Positions 43,236-61,276 of a DNA stretch of 64,000 nucleotides are shown here, in pieces. The position numbers and the translations under genes were made by a program. The stretch comes from Sphingomonas edaphi (GTDB lineage Bacteria > Pseudomonadota > Alphaproteobacteria > Sphingomonadales > Sphingomonadaceae), in the NCBI RefSeq assembly GCF_003583725.1, contig NZ_QXTF01000001.1, forward strand, positions 558,001 to 622,000. Direction: 5' to 3'. Below the pieces are notes generated by a model. It saw nothing but the letters and a program-made list of their open reading frames with translations, searched no databases and had not been told where the DNA came from. The stretch's first letter is position 1. Each line of letters opens with the position of its first letter.

Positions 43236-44053
43236 GCAGGGAGCGCTTCAGGCCCGGTGGCTGCCGGGCGCTTGCCCGCAATCCATCCCGCCCAGCCAAT
43301 CGCGGCGCCTGCCACGGCGGCGGCCATGGCGAAGGGTATTGTCGGAACGACCGCAACGTTCAGATAGAGTTGCTTCCAGAAGTCGGTGCCGCCAGGGACT
43401 TCGAACAATAGCGAACCTAGCAGCGACAGCAGGCCAGCGATGATGAAGGGCTTGCCGGTGTGGCGGGCCGACATCGCGATAGTGAAGGCGACGCACGCTG
43501 CGGCGATCTGACCAAGATGGAAGGCAGTGCCGAGACGCTCGAATGCGCCGGGCAGTGAGAAGTCGATGCCGAGCGGAATCGGAGCGAGGCGGCCGAAGAC
43601 CGGCGGCAATAGGAAAATGGTGGTTGCGAGCAAATAGGAGGCGTGTTTTCCAATCTGCCGGCGATGCTTCAGCGCTTGGAAATAGAAGAAGGCCATGCCG
43701 GCGACGGCGTAAATGTCGAGCCAAGCGAGATGAGGCGGCCAAAGCTGGTAGAATGGAGTCGCTCCTTCGGCATAGCGCTGCGCCATCCCGACGAAGATGC
43801 TTGCTCCACCGGCCAGGAACAGCGGAAAGAGCGCGAGGCTGACCAGCCCATTGGTCCGGTGGAAGGCGCGGCGGCCATGATGGATCGACCAGCTTTGCAT
43901 GGCGAGCAGCAGCAGCCACAGAGAGGCGGTGACGCCGTGGAGATGGTAGGAAAGCGGACTGCTGGAAATAACGGAGATATAGTTCGGCCAGAAGGCCAGT
44001 CCGGCGAGCGGAAACAAACCGAGAACCCACCAATGCGCGTGACGATATGGCAT
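43232..44053 (-). CDS. multi-pass membrane protein (DUF2306-like)
   Basis: 273 aa from ATG 44053, preceded by GGGGGAGG. About seven hydrophobic helices are visible. Histidine pairs in YHLHGVTASLWLLLLAMQSWSIHHGRRAFHRTNG could be heme or metal ligands, as in DUF2306-like proteins. I do not recognise the protein with certainty and no function is assigned. It is cotranscribed with neither neighbour with certainty and overlaps the thioesterase stop. Confidence 0.7.
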   Translation of the reverse strand: MPYRHAHWWVLGLFPLAGLAFWPNYISVISSSPLSYHLHGVTASLWLLLLAMQSWSIHHGRRAFHRTNGLVSLALFPLFLAGGASIFVGMAQRYAEGATPFYQLWPPHLAWLDIYAVAGMAFFYFQALKHRRQIGKHASYLLATTIFLLPPVFGRLAPIPLGIDFSLPGAFERLGTAFHLGQIAAACVAFTIAMSARHTGKPFIIAGLLSLLGSLLFEVPGGTDFWKQLYLNVAVVPTIPFAMAAAVAGAAIGWAGWIAGKRPAATGPEALPA

Positions 44054-44112
44054 ACCGAACCTCCCCCAGTGCGACAAGCATAACGCAGTTTAAATTTGCG
44101 GTGAAGACGTGG

Positions 44113-45423
44113 TCAGAAGGGGAAGAAATAGGGAATAGCGATGACCGCGGTCGCCCAAGTCACTAGGTTCAGTGGAAGGCCGACGCGGATGAAGTCCATG
44201 TAGCTGTAACCGCCAATCTGGTAGACGAGGACGTTGGTCTGGTAGCCGAACGGCGTCGCGAAGGCAGCGCTTCCGGCCATCATGACGGCAACGATAAACG
44301 GACGCGGACTGACCCCGAGCGCTTCGGCCAAGGCAACGGCCATCGGCGTAACCAGCACGGCCACTGTCGCGTTGGATAATAGTTCGGTCAACAACAGCGT
44401 CGCGCCATAGAGCAGGATCAGCGCCCACAACGGCTGTAGCCCGTCGAGCGAGCCGACCAAGGTTCGCGTTGCATCCCCGGCGAGGCCGGTTTCTTCGAGC
44501 GCGATGCCGAGTACGACCATGCCAGCGATAAGCATCAGGATTTCCGGACGAAGACCCTGGTAGGCCTGGTCGGCGGTGATCACGCGCAGGATGATCAACA
44601 AGACCGCACCTGCGAATGCCGCGGCGGCAATCGGTGCCACGCTGAATGCGGCTAACGCGATTACCGCGGCGAAGACGGTAACGGAAAGCGCCGCCTTCCA
44701 CGGCACCAGCGCATGGCCTTCCGAAAACAGGTCGGGCGAGCCGAGTTGCGCGTGGTGAACATCGGGGGCATGGGAATGGAGCGCCTCCGCATCGACCGCC
44801 CCTTCGCGGTCCGACTTGGCGATGAGGGGACCGCTCAAGAAAAAGAGGTAGGCGGCACCCGCCAACGCGATGGCCAACCCAACTGGCGCGATCTCGAAAA
44901 TGCCAAAGCGTGGCTGGCCGGCTACGGAGGCCATGTCGTTGACCAGCAGGTTGGTCGAGGTACCGATCAGGGTGATGCAGCCGCCGAGCACCGCGACGTA
45001 GGAGAGCGGCATCAAGTAGCGCTTGGGCGACAGTCCGAGCCGCTGGGCAACGTCGCGAACAACGGGTGCGCTCATCACGACGATCGGCGTGTTATTGAGG
45101 AATGCCGACGCCGCCCCGCAGAGACCGATCAGGAGCCATAAGCCGGCCGCGCCGATCCGCTGGCACAAGGCGACGCCGCGCCGGATGGCGGCATCGAGCA
45201 AGCCGGAAAGTTCCATCGCGTAGGCGATGACAAAAAGAGAGGCGAGCGCGATGATCGCCGGGCTTGCAAAGGCGCCCTGTACCTCGATCGGGCGTACCGC
45301 GCCGCTAATGAGCAGCACGGCGGCGCCGACCAACGCGACGACATCGGCGCGCACCTTGTCCCATACCAGCGCGGCAACGACGGCGGCCAGTACGGCCAGC
45401 GTGATCAGTTGATCGCCGGTCAT
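44113..45423 (-). CDS. SLC13/DASS-like anion permease
   Basis: 436 aa with about eleven TM helices. The paired motifs SAFLNNTPIVVMSAPVV (SNT-like) and ITLIGTSTNLLVN in the first half, and LTELLSNATVAVLVTPMAVALAEALG in the second, match the inverted repeat of SLC13 transporters. The substrate could be sulfate or a dicarboxylate; the sequence does not decide. It lies divergent from the lipoprotein gene and overlaps no neighbour. Confidence 0.85.
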   Translation of the reverse strand: MTGDQLITLAVLAAVVAALVWDKVRADVVALVGAAVLLISGAVRPIEVQGAFASPAIIALASLFVIAYAMELSGLLDAAIRRGVALCQRIGAAGLWLLIGLCGAASAFLNNTPIVVMSAPVVRDVAQRLGLSPKRYLMPLSYVAVLGGCITLIGTSTNLLVNDMASVAGQPRFGIFEIAPVGLAIALAGAAYLFFLSGPLIAKSDREGAVDAEALHSHAPDVHHAQLGSPDLFSEGHALVPWKAALSVTVFAAVIALAAFSVAPIAAAAFAGAVLLIILRVITADQAYQGLRPEILMLIAGMVVLGIALEETGLAGDATRTLVGSLDGLQPLWALILLYGATLLLTELLSNATVAVLVTPMAVALAEALGVSPRPFIVAVMMAGSAAFATPFGYQTNVLVYQIGGYSYMDFIRVGLPLNLVTWATAVIAIPYFFPF

Positions 45424-45489
45424 GCGATCAAGGCCGGCCTGGAAGGCATGGGGGTCGCAATCGCCATAGTGTCTGCTAGGTTGCGGCAG

Positions 45490-46296
45490 ATGTTGCGCAA
45501 GTCAAAAATCGCCCTGCTCGTCGCTGCCTTGGCGGCTGCCAGTGCCTGCGAACGCCAATCCGCTCCCAGCGAAAACGCCACCGTTCCTGTCGAGCAAAAT
45601 GAGGCAAATACTGCGGAAGCACTTCCTTTGCCTGCGGCGGCGATGGACCGAGCGGAGTTTCTGAAGACGATTGCCGAAGCAGCCAATGCGCACGTTGCTG
45701 GCGTGGATAACAAGTCGGCCCAAAGCGGGTTGCAGGGCCGTCGGTTCGCTATTCGTGTGCGGTTCGGCTGCAATGGCCCGGCGCTAGCGGGAAGCACGGA
45801 CGCCCTGCGATGGAGCGCGGGAAAGGATGCTTCATCGTTCGAGGTTCGTGCCACGCCCAATATCTCCCTCGAAGACCCGATGTTTATGGATTTGTCCGAA
45901 GAGACGATTGAGACGGTGGAAGGTTTCTGGATTCCCCGCCCGTGGCTCAGCGCCGACACCTGCCCGCGCCCGGCGGCTCAAGCGATAGAAGTCACGCCCA
46001 TGCCGCCTGTCGCGGGTATCGCCGAATATTTCACCGTAGAAGACTCGCGGGTCCGGAGCCGGTCCGGCCGGGCCTATTCGGCGGTCGAAAAACTCGGGGC
46101 GGACGATGCCTTGCCGACGGACGGCTTGGCGCTTCTGCTGGAAGGCCGGTTCACGGCTTGGCCCGACGGGCGCGTCATTCGCTGTCGCGGCGATGGCCGA
46201 TTCCGCCCGCCAGCCTGCATTGCGTCAGTCCACCTCGATCGGGCGTCGGTGATATGGCCAACGACCGACGAGGTCATTGCGGAGTGGCGCGACTAG
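45490..46296 (+). CDS. uncharacterised lipoprotein
   Basis: 268 aa from ATG 45490. Signal MLRKSKIALLVAALAAASAC ends in a lipobox, followed by a Glu/Ala/Pro-rich linker and a domain with no motif I recognise (RFAIRVRFGCNGPA, EETIETVEGFWIPRPWL, GRFTAWPDGRVIRCRGDGRFRPPACIASVHLDRASV). Several paired cysteines suggest disulfides in the periplasm. It is convergent with the DOPA dioxygenase-like gene, with 4 nt overlap. Confidence 0.75.
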   Translation: MLRKSKIALLVAALAAASACERQSAPSENATVPVEQNEANTAEALPLPAAAMDRAEFLKTIAEAANAHVAGVDNKSAQSGLQGRRFAIRVRFGCNGPALAGSTDALRWSAGKDASSFEVRATPNISLEDPMFMDLSEETIETVEGFWIPRPWLSADTCPRPAAQAIEVTPMPPVAGIAEYFTVEDSRVRSRSGRAYSAVEKLGADDALPTDGLALLLEGRFTAWPDGRVIRCRGDGRFRPPACIASVHLDRASVIWPTTDEVIAEWRD

Positions 46297-46622
46297 TCGA
46301 AGATCGACAGATCGAGGGGCTCGCTGGGGCCGAACCAGATGACATTGTGGCTATGATCCTGCCGATCGTCGCCGGTAGACGCATGGGCGAAAATCGTCAG
46401 GCCCGCGCGGTTGACGGACAGCCAGGTCGCGACCTCGCCGAACCGCTCGGCCGGTACGGTCATCTGGACGCTTCCACGCGGATGGGGGCCAACCGGACGC
46501 AGATGGAAGTGGCCGACTGGCAAGCCGAAGCGCCGCTGCGCTTCACCCGCAAGTGTCTTCGCCTGGTCCACCTCGCCGGCGTCGTAATAGATATGGGCAT
46601 GGAAATCGCGGATCGCAGTCAT
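46293..46622 (-). CDS. DOPA 4,5-dioxygenase family protein
   Basis: 109 aa. Histidine motifs DFHAHIYYD near the N-terminus, VGHFHLRPVGPHPRGSVQM in the centre and DHSHNVIWFG near the end match this small, single-domain family. The fungal founder cleaves DOPA; the bacterial substrate is usually unknown. ATG 46622 starts it, divergent from rpoB, 285 bp away. Confidence 0.88.
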   Translation of the reverse strand: MTAIRDFHAHIYYDAGEVDQAKTLAGEAQRRFGLPVGHFHLRPVGPHPRGSVQMTVPAERFGEVATWLSVNRAGLTIFAHASTGDDRQDHSHNVIWFGPSEPLDLSIFD

Positions 46623-46695
46623 GGCCTAGTTCCTCGAGCCGAGAAGTGGGCCACCGGATGTGTCATTCAAGAGGAAACACTTATGTGCCCACCCC

Positions 46696-46723
46696 TTGCA
46701 AGGAAATGGAAAAGGCGTATATC
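46696..46723 (+). promoter_or_regulatory. putative rpoB-rpoC promoter
   Basis: TTGCAA (46696-46701), 16-nt spacer, TATATC (46718-46723), about 185 bp before the rpoB start. The intervening leader holds no gene I can support. The promoter makes rpoBC independent of rplJL, which the upstream terminator also implies. Confidence 0.55.
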
Positions 46724-46907
46724 GCCCTCATCCAACATTTAACGGCTCCGCCGCGCGTCTTCGTGCGTCCGGGGCCTTTCCTGTCCTCACCGGGACACGG
46801 GCCGATCCAGCGCAACGGCCTGAACGTATGGTGGGGAATTTCCAGGAGCCGCGCCGGACTTCAATGGGCCGCGTGCCTCGACGCATGCCCGGAGCGCAGG
46901 GAATAAG

Positions 46908-51071
<4,164 letters not shown>

Positions 51072-51090
51072 GCCACCTGGATATTCCTTC

Positions 51091-51112
51091 CCTCCCGCTG
51101 CGGCGGGAGGGG
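51091..51112 (+). other. hairpin in the rpoB-rpoC gap
   Basis: CCCTCCCGC (51091-51099), TGCG loop, GCGGGAGGG (51104-51112), ending 12 nt before the rpoC start. No T-run follows, so it is not a terminator. It may affect processing or the rpoC ribosome site that immediately follows (GGTTGGAG). Confidence 0.5.
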
Positions 51113-51124
51113 GTTGGAGAAAAG

Positions 51125-55393
<4,269 letters not shown>

Positions 55394-55418
55394 TCGCCTT
55401 AGGTTGGGACAAAAAAAT

Positions 55419-55453
55419 AGCCCCGCCGGAGAGTATCCGGCGGGGCTTTTTTT
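55419..55453 (+). terminator. Rho-independent terminator of rpoBC
   Basis: AGCCCCGCCGGA (55419-55430), loop GAGTA, TCCGGCGGGGCT (55436-55447), then a run of T (55448-55453). The stem is 12 bp and perfect, with an A-run on its 5' side. On the other strand it may also serve the entericidin gene. Confidence 0.92.
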
Positions 55454-55490
55454 GATCGACTAGCTGGCTGACCAGCTAGCGAACTACTAC

Positions 55491-55631
55491 CTAGCAGCGG
55501 CCGCCGTTAATGGCGTTCTCGGTGCAATTGGCGGCGGAGCCGAGGTCTTCACCGGCACCGCGAACCGTGTTGCAGGCGGCAATCGCCAGCGCACCGCCGA
55601 TCAGCAGCATCGTCGTAACCTTGCGAACCAT
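55491..55631 (-). CDS. entericidin-like lipopeptide, copy 1 (46 aa)
   Basis: 46 aa from ATG 55631: MVRKVTTMLLIGGALAIAAC ends in a lipobox and is followed by NTVRGAGEDLGSAA, the entericidin A/B pattern, plus a short tail with two further cysteines (CTENAINGGRC). Such small lipoproteins sit in the envelope; E. coli EcnA/EcnB act as an antidote/toxin pair. GAGGGAG precedes the start. An upstream in-frame start at 55700 runs into the intergenic region. Confidence 0.85.
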   Translation of the reverse strand: MVRKVTTMLLIGGALAIAACNTVRGAGEDLGSAANCTENAINGGRC

Positions 55632-55677
55632 GGTCGAAACTCCCTCTTTAAAAACAGCGTAACGACCATGGACGAAG

Positions 55678-55803
55678 TCACATCGCGTTGTCGACCTCAT
55701 TGGCCGCCGAGTTCACGTCTGCGGCCGCACCACGAACCGTGTTACAAGCCGCGATGGCAAGGCTGCCACCGATCAGAACCATCGTCATTACCTTGCGAAG
55801 CAT
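55678..55803 (-). CDS. entericidin-like lipopeptide, copy 2 (41 aa)
   Basis: 41 aa from ATG 55803, too short for the usual length filter: MLRKVMTMVLIGGSLAIAAC then NTVRGAAADVNSAANEVDNAM. It is clearly a paralogue of the entericidin-like gene 47 bp downstream (55491-55631), sharing lipobox and NTVRGA. CAGGAG lies upstream. The cysteine-free tail is the main difference. The pair looks like a tandem duplication. Confidence 0.85.
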   Translation of the reverse strand: MLRKVMTMVLIGGSLAIAACNTVRGAAADVNSAANEVDNAM

Positions 55804-55877
55804 GAGACTTTCTCCTGTCTAGCGGCTGAACGAACGCGGCAAATCGCGTTCGGTGCCATCACGCAGGCGAAATGTTC

Positions 55878-56672
55878 TCAGACGGCGATCGGCGCGGCGA
55901 TGGACGGGTGCGGGTCATAGGCTTCGAACGCGAAGTCATCCGGCTCGTAGCCGTCGATGCCCTGTCCGCGATCCTTCATTACCAAGCGGGGCAGCGAACG
56001 AGGTTCTCGCGTGAGCTGTTCACGGGCTTGGTCGAGATGGTTGGAGTAGAGATGCGTGTCCCCGCCTGTCCAGACGAACGTACCCGGTTCGAGCCCGCAT
56101 TCCCGCGCCAGCATATGCGTCAGCAACGAATAAGAGGCGATGTTGAATGGCACGCCAAGGAAGAAGTCCGCGCTGCGCTGGTAAAGCTGCAGGTTGAGTT
56201 TTCCGGCGGCAACCTGCGTTTGAAAGAGGCAATGGCACGGCGCCAAGGCCATTCGTTCAATCTCTCCTGGATTCCAAGCGGTGACAATCTGACGGCGCGA
56301 ACCAGGGTCACGCTTGATGAGATCGATGAGCTCGCGGATCTGGTCGATGTGACGGCCATCCGCCGCCTCCCAGTCCCGCCATTGCTTGCCGTATATTGGG
56401 CCGAGATCACCATTCGCGTCGGCCCACTCGTCCCAGATGCTGACCTTGCGGTTCTGCAGCCAGCGCACATTGGTGTCACCGCGCAGGAACCAGAGGAGCT
56501 CGGCGATGATGGACCGCAAATGGAGTTTTTTGGTCGTGAGCAGCGGGAAACCCTTCGAAAGGTCAAACCGCATCTGCGTCCCGAAGATGGATAAGGTGCC
56601 CGTGCCGGTCCGGTCCATCTGCTCGACGCCTTCGTCGAGAATCTGCTGCATGAGGTCGAGATATTGGCGCAT
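55878..56672 (-). CDS. thyA: thymidylate synthase
   Basis: 264 aa. Converts dUMP to dTMP with methylenetetrahydrofolate. The catalytic cysteine is in LAPCHCLFQ, with [14 protein letters not shown], the [17 protein letters not shown] dUMP/folate region, and the C-terminal [14 protein letters not shown]. Full E. coli length. No dihydrofolate reductase gene is adjacent. ATG 56672 starts it. Confidence 0.97.
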   Translation of the reverse strand: MRQYLDLMQQILDEGVEQMDRTGTGTLSIFGTQMRFDLSKGFPLLTTKKLHLRSIIAELLWFLRGDTNVRWLQNRKVSIWDEWADANGDLGPIYGKQWRDWEAADGRHIDQIRELIDLIKRDPGSRRQIVTAWNPGEIERMALAPCHCLFQTQVAAGKLNLQLYQRSADFFLGVPFNIASYSLLTHMLARECGLEPGTFVWTGGDTHLYSNHLDQAREQLTREPRSLPRLVMKDRGQGIDGYEPDDFAFEAYDPHPSIAAPIAV

Positions 56673-56798
56673 ACCGGCATCCTAGCCTCCCCGCCCAGCA
56701 CGTCCAGCGGATTGGGTCGGCACGGTCTGGTCCAGTCTCGACTATCCCATGTTCTCGGGTAGGAACTGCTCCAGCAGCATATGCCGGATTGGCCAGCT

Positions 56799-57491
56799 CT
56801 AGGGCTTTCCGCAAGCCTTGATGGCAGGCGGCTCCGGCTTGGCCAACGCTATCCGGAAAGATGCGAAATAGGAATCACTGCCCGTCAGGCGGGCCAATCG
56901 GACAGGCTCCAGCCCGACCGCGCGCAATTCACAAGCGAGTTGAGCTGGCGGCATTCCGTGACGGCGCACCGAACGGTCGGCATCGACGACAATGACCAGT
57001 CCGTCCTTTTTCAAGCCGTCGCGAAGATGCCAGAGGAATTCATACGGCTCGGTCACTTCATGGTACATGTGGACCAGGAAGATGCGGTCAAACGATTGGG
57101 CCGGGAGCTTTGGATCGGCCGGCACGCCAAGCCGAACTGAAACATTCTGGAGGTTTTCACGCTGCACCCGCTGGGCGAGACGGTCCCGAGTTGCCGGAAC
57201 GATGTCTTGGGCGAGCACTCGACCGCGCGCGCCAACGATCGGCGACAGGCGTACGGTATAGTAGCCCTCACCAGCGCCGATGTCGGCTACGGACATGCCT
57301 GGCGCGACGCCGGCGAGCTGCATGACCTCCTCGGCCTCTCCGACGCGGTCGCGAGCGTCCTCGGTCGAGAAGCTGTCCGACACGATAGGCGCCACGGGTC
57401 GGTCGGCCTTGGGAAATGGCGATGCCTCGCGCTCGGCGCGGCAACCCGCGAGCGCGGCCATGACTAAGGCGGCAAGCGCCCTATTCGACAT
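56799..57491 (-). CDS. SAM-dependent methyltransferase with lipoprotein signal
   Basis: 230 aa. N-terminus [20 protein letters not shown] has a signal and lipobox-like cysteine. The class I methyltransferase core has [30 protein letters not shown] (SAM-binding) and [13 protein letters not shown]. An enzyme that needs cytosolic SAM but carries an export signal is unusual, so it may act as a non-exported or non-enzymatic protein. It starts 11 nt inside the prfB end, suggesting cotranscription. Confidence 0.8.
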   Translation of the reverse strand: MSNRALAALVMAALAGCRAEREASPFPKADRPVAPIVSDSFSTEDARDRVGEAEEVMQLAGVAPGMSVADIGAGEGYYTVRLSPIVGARGRVLAQDIVPATRDRLAQRVQRENLQNVSVRLGVPADPKLPAQSFDRIFLVHMYHEVTEPYEFLWHLRDGLKKDGLVIVVDADRSVRRHGMPPAQLACELRAVGLEPVRLARLTGSDSYFASFRIALAKPEPPAIKACGKP

Positions 57492-58608
57492 CCTCGACTT
57501 CCACCTTCTCGCCGGTCACGCGCTGGGACAAGGCAGCAGCCATGAAGCGATCGAGATCGCCGTCGAGGACATCGGTGGGCGCCGTCGAGGTTACACCTGT
57601 CCGCAAGTCCTTCACCAACTGGTAGGGCTGGAGGACATAGCTGCGGATCTGGTGTCCCCAGCCGATGTCGGTCTTGGCGGCATTGGCGGCGTTGGCCTCC
57701 GCCTCGCGCTTCTGCAGCTCGGCTTCGTACAGGCGCGCCTTTAGCTGCTTCATCGCCGAGGCACGGTTCTTGTGCTGGCTGCGCTCGTTCTGGCAGGCGA
57801 CCACGATGCCAGTTGGGATGTGGGTGATGCGGACCGCGCTGTCGGTCGTGTTGACGTGCTGGCCACCCGCGCCCGACGCGCGGTAGGTATCGATGCGCAG
57901 GTCGCCCTCGTTGACCTCGATCTCGATATCGTCATCGACTTCGGGGTAGACCCAGACTGATGCGAAGCTTGTGTGGCGACGCGCGCTGCTGTCGTAGGGG
58001 CTGATCCGGACGAGCCGGTGAACGCCACCCTCGACCTTCAGATTGCCGTAGGCGTTCTCTCCCTTGATGAGAATAGTGGCCGACTTGATGCCGGCCTGTT
58101 CTCCCGAGTGGTGGTCGACTATCTCCACCTTCATGCCGTGCCGTTCGCCCCAACGGCTGTACATGCGCAGCAGCATAGAGGCCCAATCGTTGCTTTCCGT
58201 GCCGCCCGCGCCGGAGTTGATTTCGACATAGCTGTTGTTGGCGTCCGCCTCCCCCGCGAGGAGCGCGGCGACCTTGTCCTTCTCGGCGCGCCCGGCCAGT
58301 TCGGCGAGTGCCTGAACGCCGTCGTCGACCAAGCCGTCGTCGCCTTCCAGCTCCGCCATTTCGATCAGTTCGACCGTGTCCTTGAGCTCGGTTTCGATCT
58401 TGGTCGTCGCGCCGATAGCCTCTTCCAGCCGGCGGCGCTCGCGCATCACGTTCTGCGCGCCCTTCGGATCGTCCCATAGGGTCGGGTCCTCGACCCTGTC
58501 GTTTAGCTCCGCCAGCCGCCGATTTGCCTTGTCCCAGTCAAGGAAGCGGCGAAGCAGCGAAGTGGCGGCTTTGATCTGGTCGATGTGAGCTTGCGCTTCG
58601 GCGCGCAT
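57481..58608 (-). CDS. prfB: peptide chain release factor 2
   Basis: 375 aa. The GGQ motif is in SGAGGQHVN, and the anticodon-reading loop reads [13 protein letters not shown] in place of the E. coli SPF. The N-terminus has [18 protein letters not shown], with an uninterrupted CTTGAC where E. coli carries its in-frame UGA frameshift site, so no autoregulatory frameshift. ATG 58608 starts it. It lies 39 bp downstream of mrcA on the same strand. Confidence 0.97.
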   Translation of the reverse strand: MRAEAQAHIDQIKAATSLLRRFLDWDKANRRLAELNDRVEDPTLWDDPKGAQNVMRERRRLEEAIGATTKIETELKDTVELIEMAELEGDDGLVDDGVQALAELAGRAEKDKVAALLAGEADANNSYVEINSGAGGTESNDWASMLLRMYSRWGERHGMKVEIVDHHSGEQAGIKSATILIKGENAYGNLKVEGGVHRLVRISPYDSSARRHTSFASVWVYPEVDDDIEIEVNEGDLRIDTYRASGAGGQHVNTTDSAVRITHIPTGIVVACQNERSQHKNRASAMKQLKARLYEAELQKREAEANAANAAKTDIGWGHQIRSYVLQPYQLVKDLRTGVTSTAPTDVLDGDLDRFMAAALSQRVTGEKVEVEDVE

Positions 58609-58647
58609 GGAATGTCTTTCCGATCGGAGGGCGGTTCGCCGCCCCGC

Positions 58648-61227
58648 CTAGTAAATCCCGCCCTGCCTTTGCAAGAATTCCCCGCTGTCGGCCGGTGTGC
58701 GCTGGGTTGGTCGCGACGTGGCGCGACGCGGTGCGGCCGCCCGAGCGGGCGCGCCCTCGGCCGATTCCTTCTGGGCCGATGCCAACTCGATGCTGCGGCG
58801 GAACGATCGGCGCGGCTCAGTCTCCGGCTGGAACGCCTCCCAAATAACCGACGATTTTGGATCGACGGTCGTCGGGAAGGCTCCGAACACCCGCTTGCCG
58901 GTTGCGCGGTCGACGCGGACCATGCGAATGCCGGGCGGCGCGACGAAGGGGATTTTCGGCATGTCCTTTAGCGCAGCCTGCGCGAATTGCTTGAACACCG
59001 GCGCCGCGATGCGGCCACCCTGCGCATAGCCGCCCATGGGGCGTGGCTGGTCATAGCCTAGGTAGACACCAGCGACGATCTCTGGAGTCCCGCCGACAAA
59101 CCAGACGTTGGTTGGACCGCTGGTCGTGCCGGTTTTGCCGAACATCGGTCGGTCGAGGTCGCGAAGAACGGTTGCGGTACCGCGCTCGACCACGCCCTCC
59201 ATGATATGCACCATCTGGTACGCCGCCTGCGGGTCGATCACCTGCTTGTCGCGTGACGGCGGACGCGGCATCGACTTGCCGTCCCAGTCGGCGGCATTGC
59301 AGGCGCCTCCATTGTCGTCCTGCATGATCTGGCAGCGGTTGTCGGTCCGGTAGATGACCTTGCCGTTGCGGTCCTGGACGTAGTCGATCAGCGTCGGAGT
59401 GACCGCGCGGCCCTGATTGGCGAGCATCGCATAAGCGTTGGTCAGCTTCAGCACCGTGGTTTCACCGGCGCCGAGAGCGATCGACAGATATTTGTCGTAC
59501 GTGCCGACGCCCATTTTCGCGGCGTTGGCCACGACCTTATCCATGCCGGTCTGGGACGCAGCGCGGATCGTCATCAGGTTGCGCGACTGTTCTACGCCCC
59601 AGCGCATCGTCTTGGGACCCGAATATTTCCCGTCGAAGTTTCGGAAGCATTTGTTGCCGAGGCCAGCTCCCTGCCAGACGCAGAAAGGCGCATCGACCAA
59701 GATCGAAGACGGGGTCAGGCCGTTTTCGAGCGCGGTCACGTAGACGATTGGCTTGAAGGCCGAACCCGGTTGGCGCTGTGCTTGCGTTGCGCGGTTGTAG
59801 GACGAACCGACGACGTCGAAGCCGCCCTGCATTGCAAGGACGCGGCCCGTCCGGACTTCTTCCGCCACGAAGCCGCCGCCGATCTCAGGAATAGACCGGA
59901 TGGCGTAGCTGTTCGCGCCCAGTTGTTTGACGATGATAACCATGCCCGGACGCAAGTTGCTGAATGCCGAGCCGCCCCCACCACGCTTCGGCTGTCGGGC
60001 AGCCGATTCGGGGAGAACGCCGGTCGAGCCGTCAGGAAAGCCGATATTGGCGCTGCTGCTCGACTTCGACAGGACGACGGCCTTCTTCCAGTCGGGAAAA
60101 CCTGTCCCTAAAGCGGTGATGCGAAGCTGTGTCTGCCAATCACGATCGACGTCGATGCTGAGCCCCGTATCGCGCCAGCCGCGACCGCCATCGAATTGCG
60201 CGAGGCCTTCCCGGAGCGCCTCGGCAGCGGCGTCCTGCATCTTGGGTACCATGGATGTCCGCACCCACAAGCCGCCGGCATAGACGCTGTTTGGGCCGTC
60301 CTCGGCCTTTTCGCCAAAGCGCTTCAGCAGGTCGCGGCGGACCTCTTCCATGAAGTAACCACCCTGGTCCCGGAATTTGGCGCTACTGCCGTAGCGGATG
60401 GTCCCGAGCGGCGTTGCCGCCGCAGCCGCGCGCTGGGTCTCGGTGATGTAGCCGTTGTTGACCATTTCACGGAGCACATAATTGCGGCGGTCCAGTGCGC
60501 GCTGTGTCGCCCGCACGGGGTCGTAATTGCTTGGCGCCTTGGGCAGGACAGCCAGATAGGCCGCTTCCGGAATCGTAAGATCGCCGACGTCCTTGTCGAA
60601 ATAGGCGCGGCTCGCTGCCTGGACGCCATAGGCATTACGGCCGAGGAAGATCGAATTTAGGTAGAGTTCGAGGATCTGCTCCTTGCTGAGCGTATCTTCC
60701 AGCCGGAAGGCGAGGATGGCCTCGCGGATCTTCCGGCTGATGGCGTATTCGTCGTCCTGGAGCAGATACTTGGCGACCTGCTGGGTAATCGTTGACCCGC
60801 CACGGGCGCGGCCGCCCGTGACCGACTTGGTCGTATAGTCGAATACCGCACCGGCTAGGCCAGGGTAGTCGAGACCGCCGTGGCTGAAGAAGGTCTTGTC
60901 TTCGGCCGAAATGAATGCCTCGACCACCAGGGGAGGATATTCGTCATAGGCGAGCTCGACGCGCCGTTCACGGGCGAAGGTCTGGACCGGATTGCCATCG
61001 TAGCCGCGAACGTTGGTCGGCAGCGGCGGCTGATAACCAAGCAGCTTTTCGGAACTGGGAAGGCCGGTCGCAAAATAGACGAAAACGATACTGCCGAGGA
61101 TAAACACCGCGACACCAGCCCATGTCAGACGGCGAACCCACTTACGTTCGAACCACGGGTCGATCCGCTGGTGAACACGCTGGTTGAAGGCGACGAAATC
61201 GGGAATGCGGAGGGACTGTACGTTCAT
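58648..61227 (-). CDS. mrcA: penicillin-binding protein 1A
   Basis: 859 aa, bifunctional. TM helix near residues 33-55; GT51 domain with SAEDKTFFSHGGLDYPG and GGSTITQQVAKYLL; an OB-like insert; transpeptidase with PGSAFK (SxxK), SRN and KTGTT. The C-terminus is basic and Ala/Pro-rich. It is larger than the class A enzyme at 1582-3597. The amidase gene lies 49 bp upstream on the same strand, a peptidoglycan pair. Confidence 0.95.
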   Translation of the reverse strand: MNVQSLRIPDFVAFNQRVHQRIDPWFERKWVRRLTWAGVAVFILGSIVFVYFATGLPSSEKLLGYQPPLPTNVRGYDGNPVQTFARERRVELAYDEYPPLVVEAFISAEDKTFFSHGGLDYPGLAGAVFDYTTKSVTGGRARGGSTITQQVAKYLLQDDEYAISRKIREAILAFRLEDTLSKEQILELYLNSIFLGRNAYGVQAASRAYFDKDVGDLTIPEAAYLAVLPKAPSNYDPVRATQRALDRRNYVLREMVNNGYITETQRAAAAATPLGTIRYGSSAKFRDQGGYFMEEVRRDLLKRFGEKAEDGPNSVYAGGLWVRTSMVPKMQDAAAEALREGLAQFDGGRGWRDTGLSIDVDRDWQTQLRITALGTGFPDWKKAVVLSKSSSSANIGFPDGSTGVLPESAARQPKRGGGGSAFSNLRPGMVIIVKQLGANSYAIRSIPEIGGGFVAEEVRTGRVLAMQGGFDVVGSSYNRATQAQRQPGSAFKPIVYVTALENGLTPSSILVDAPFCVWQGAGLGNKCFRNFDGKYSGPKTMRWGVEQSRNLMTIRAASQTGMDKVVANAAKMGVGTYDKYLSIALGAGETTVLKLTNAYAMLANQGRAVTPTLIDYVQDRNGKVIYRTDNRCQIMQDDNGGACNAADWDGKSMPRPPSRDKQVIDPQAAYQMVHIMEGVVERGTATVLRDLDRPMFGKTGTTSGPTNVWFVGGTPEIVAGVYLGYDQPRPMGGYAQGGRIAAPVFKQFAQAALKDMPKIPFVAPPGIRMVRVDRATGKRVFGAFPTTVDPKSSVIWEAFQPETEPRRSFRRSIELASAQKESAEGAPARAAAPRRATSRPTQRTPADSGEFLQRQGGIY

Positions 61228-61276
61228 GTTCGATTGCTCGTCTAGCGACTTCGCGGGCTAGGCGAAAGCCGCTGCG

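Noticed and set aside
57481-58608. Programmed frameshift in prfB
   Set aside because: The E. coli-type CTT TGA site reads CTT GAC in a single open frame, so no frameshift is needed.
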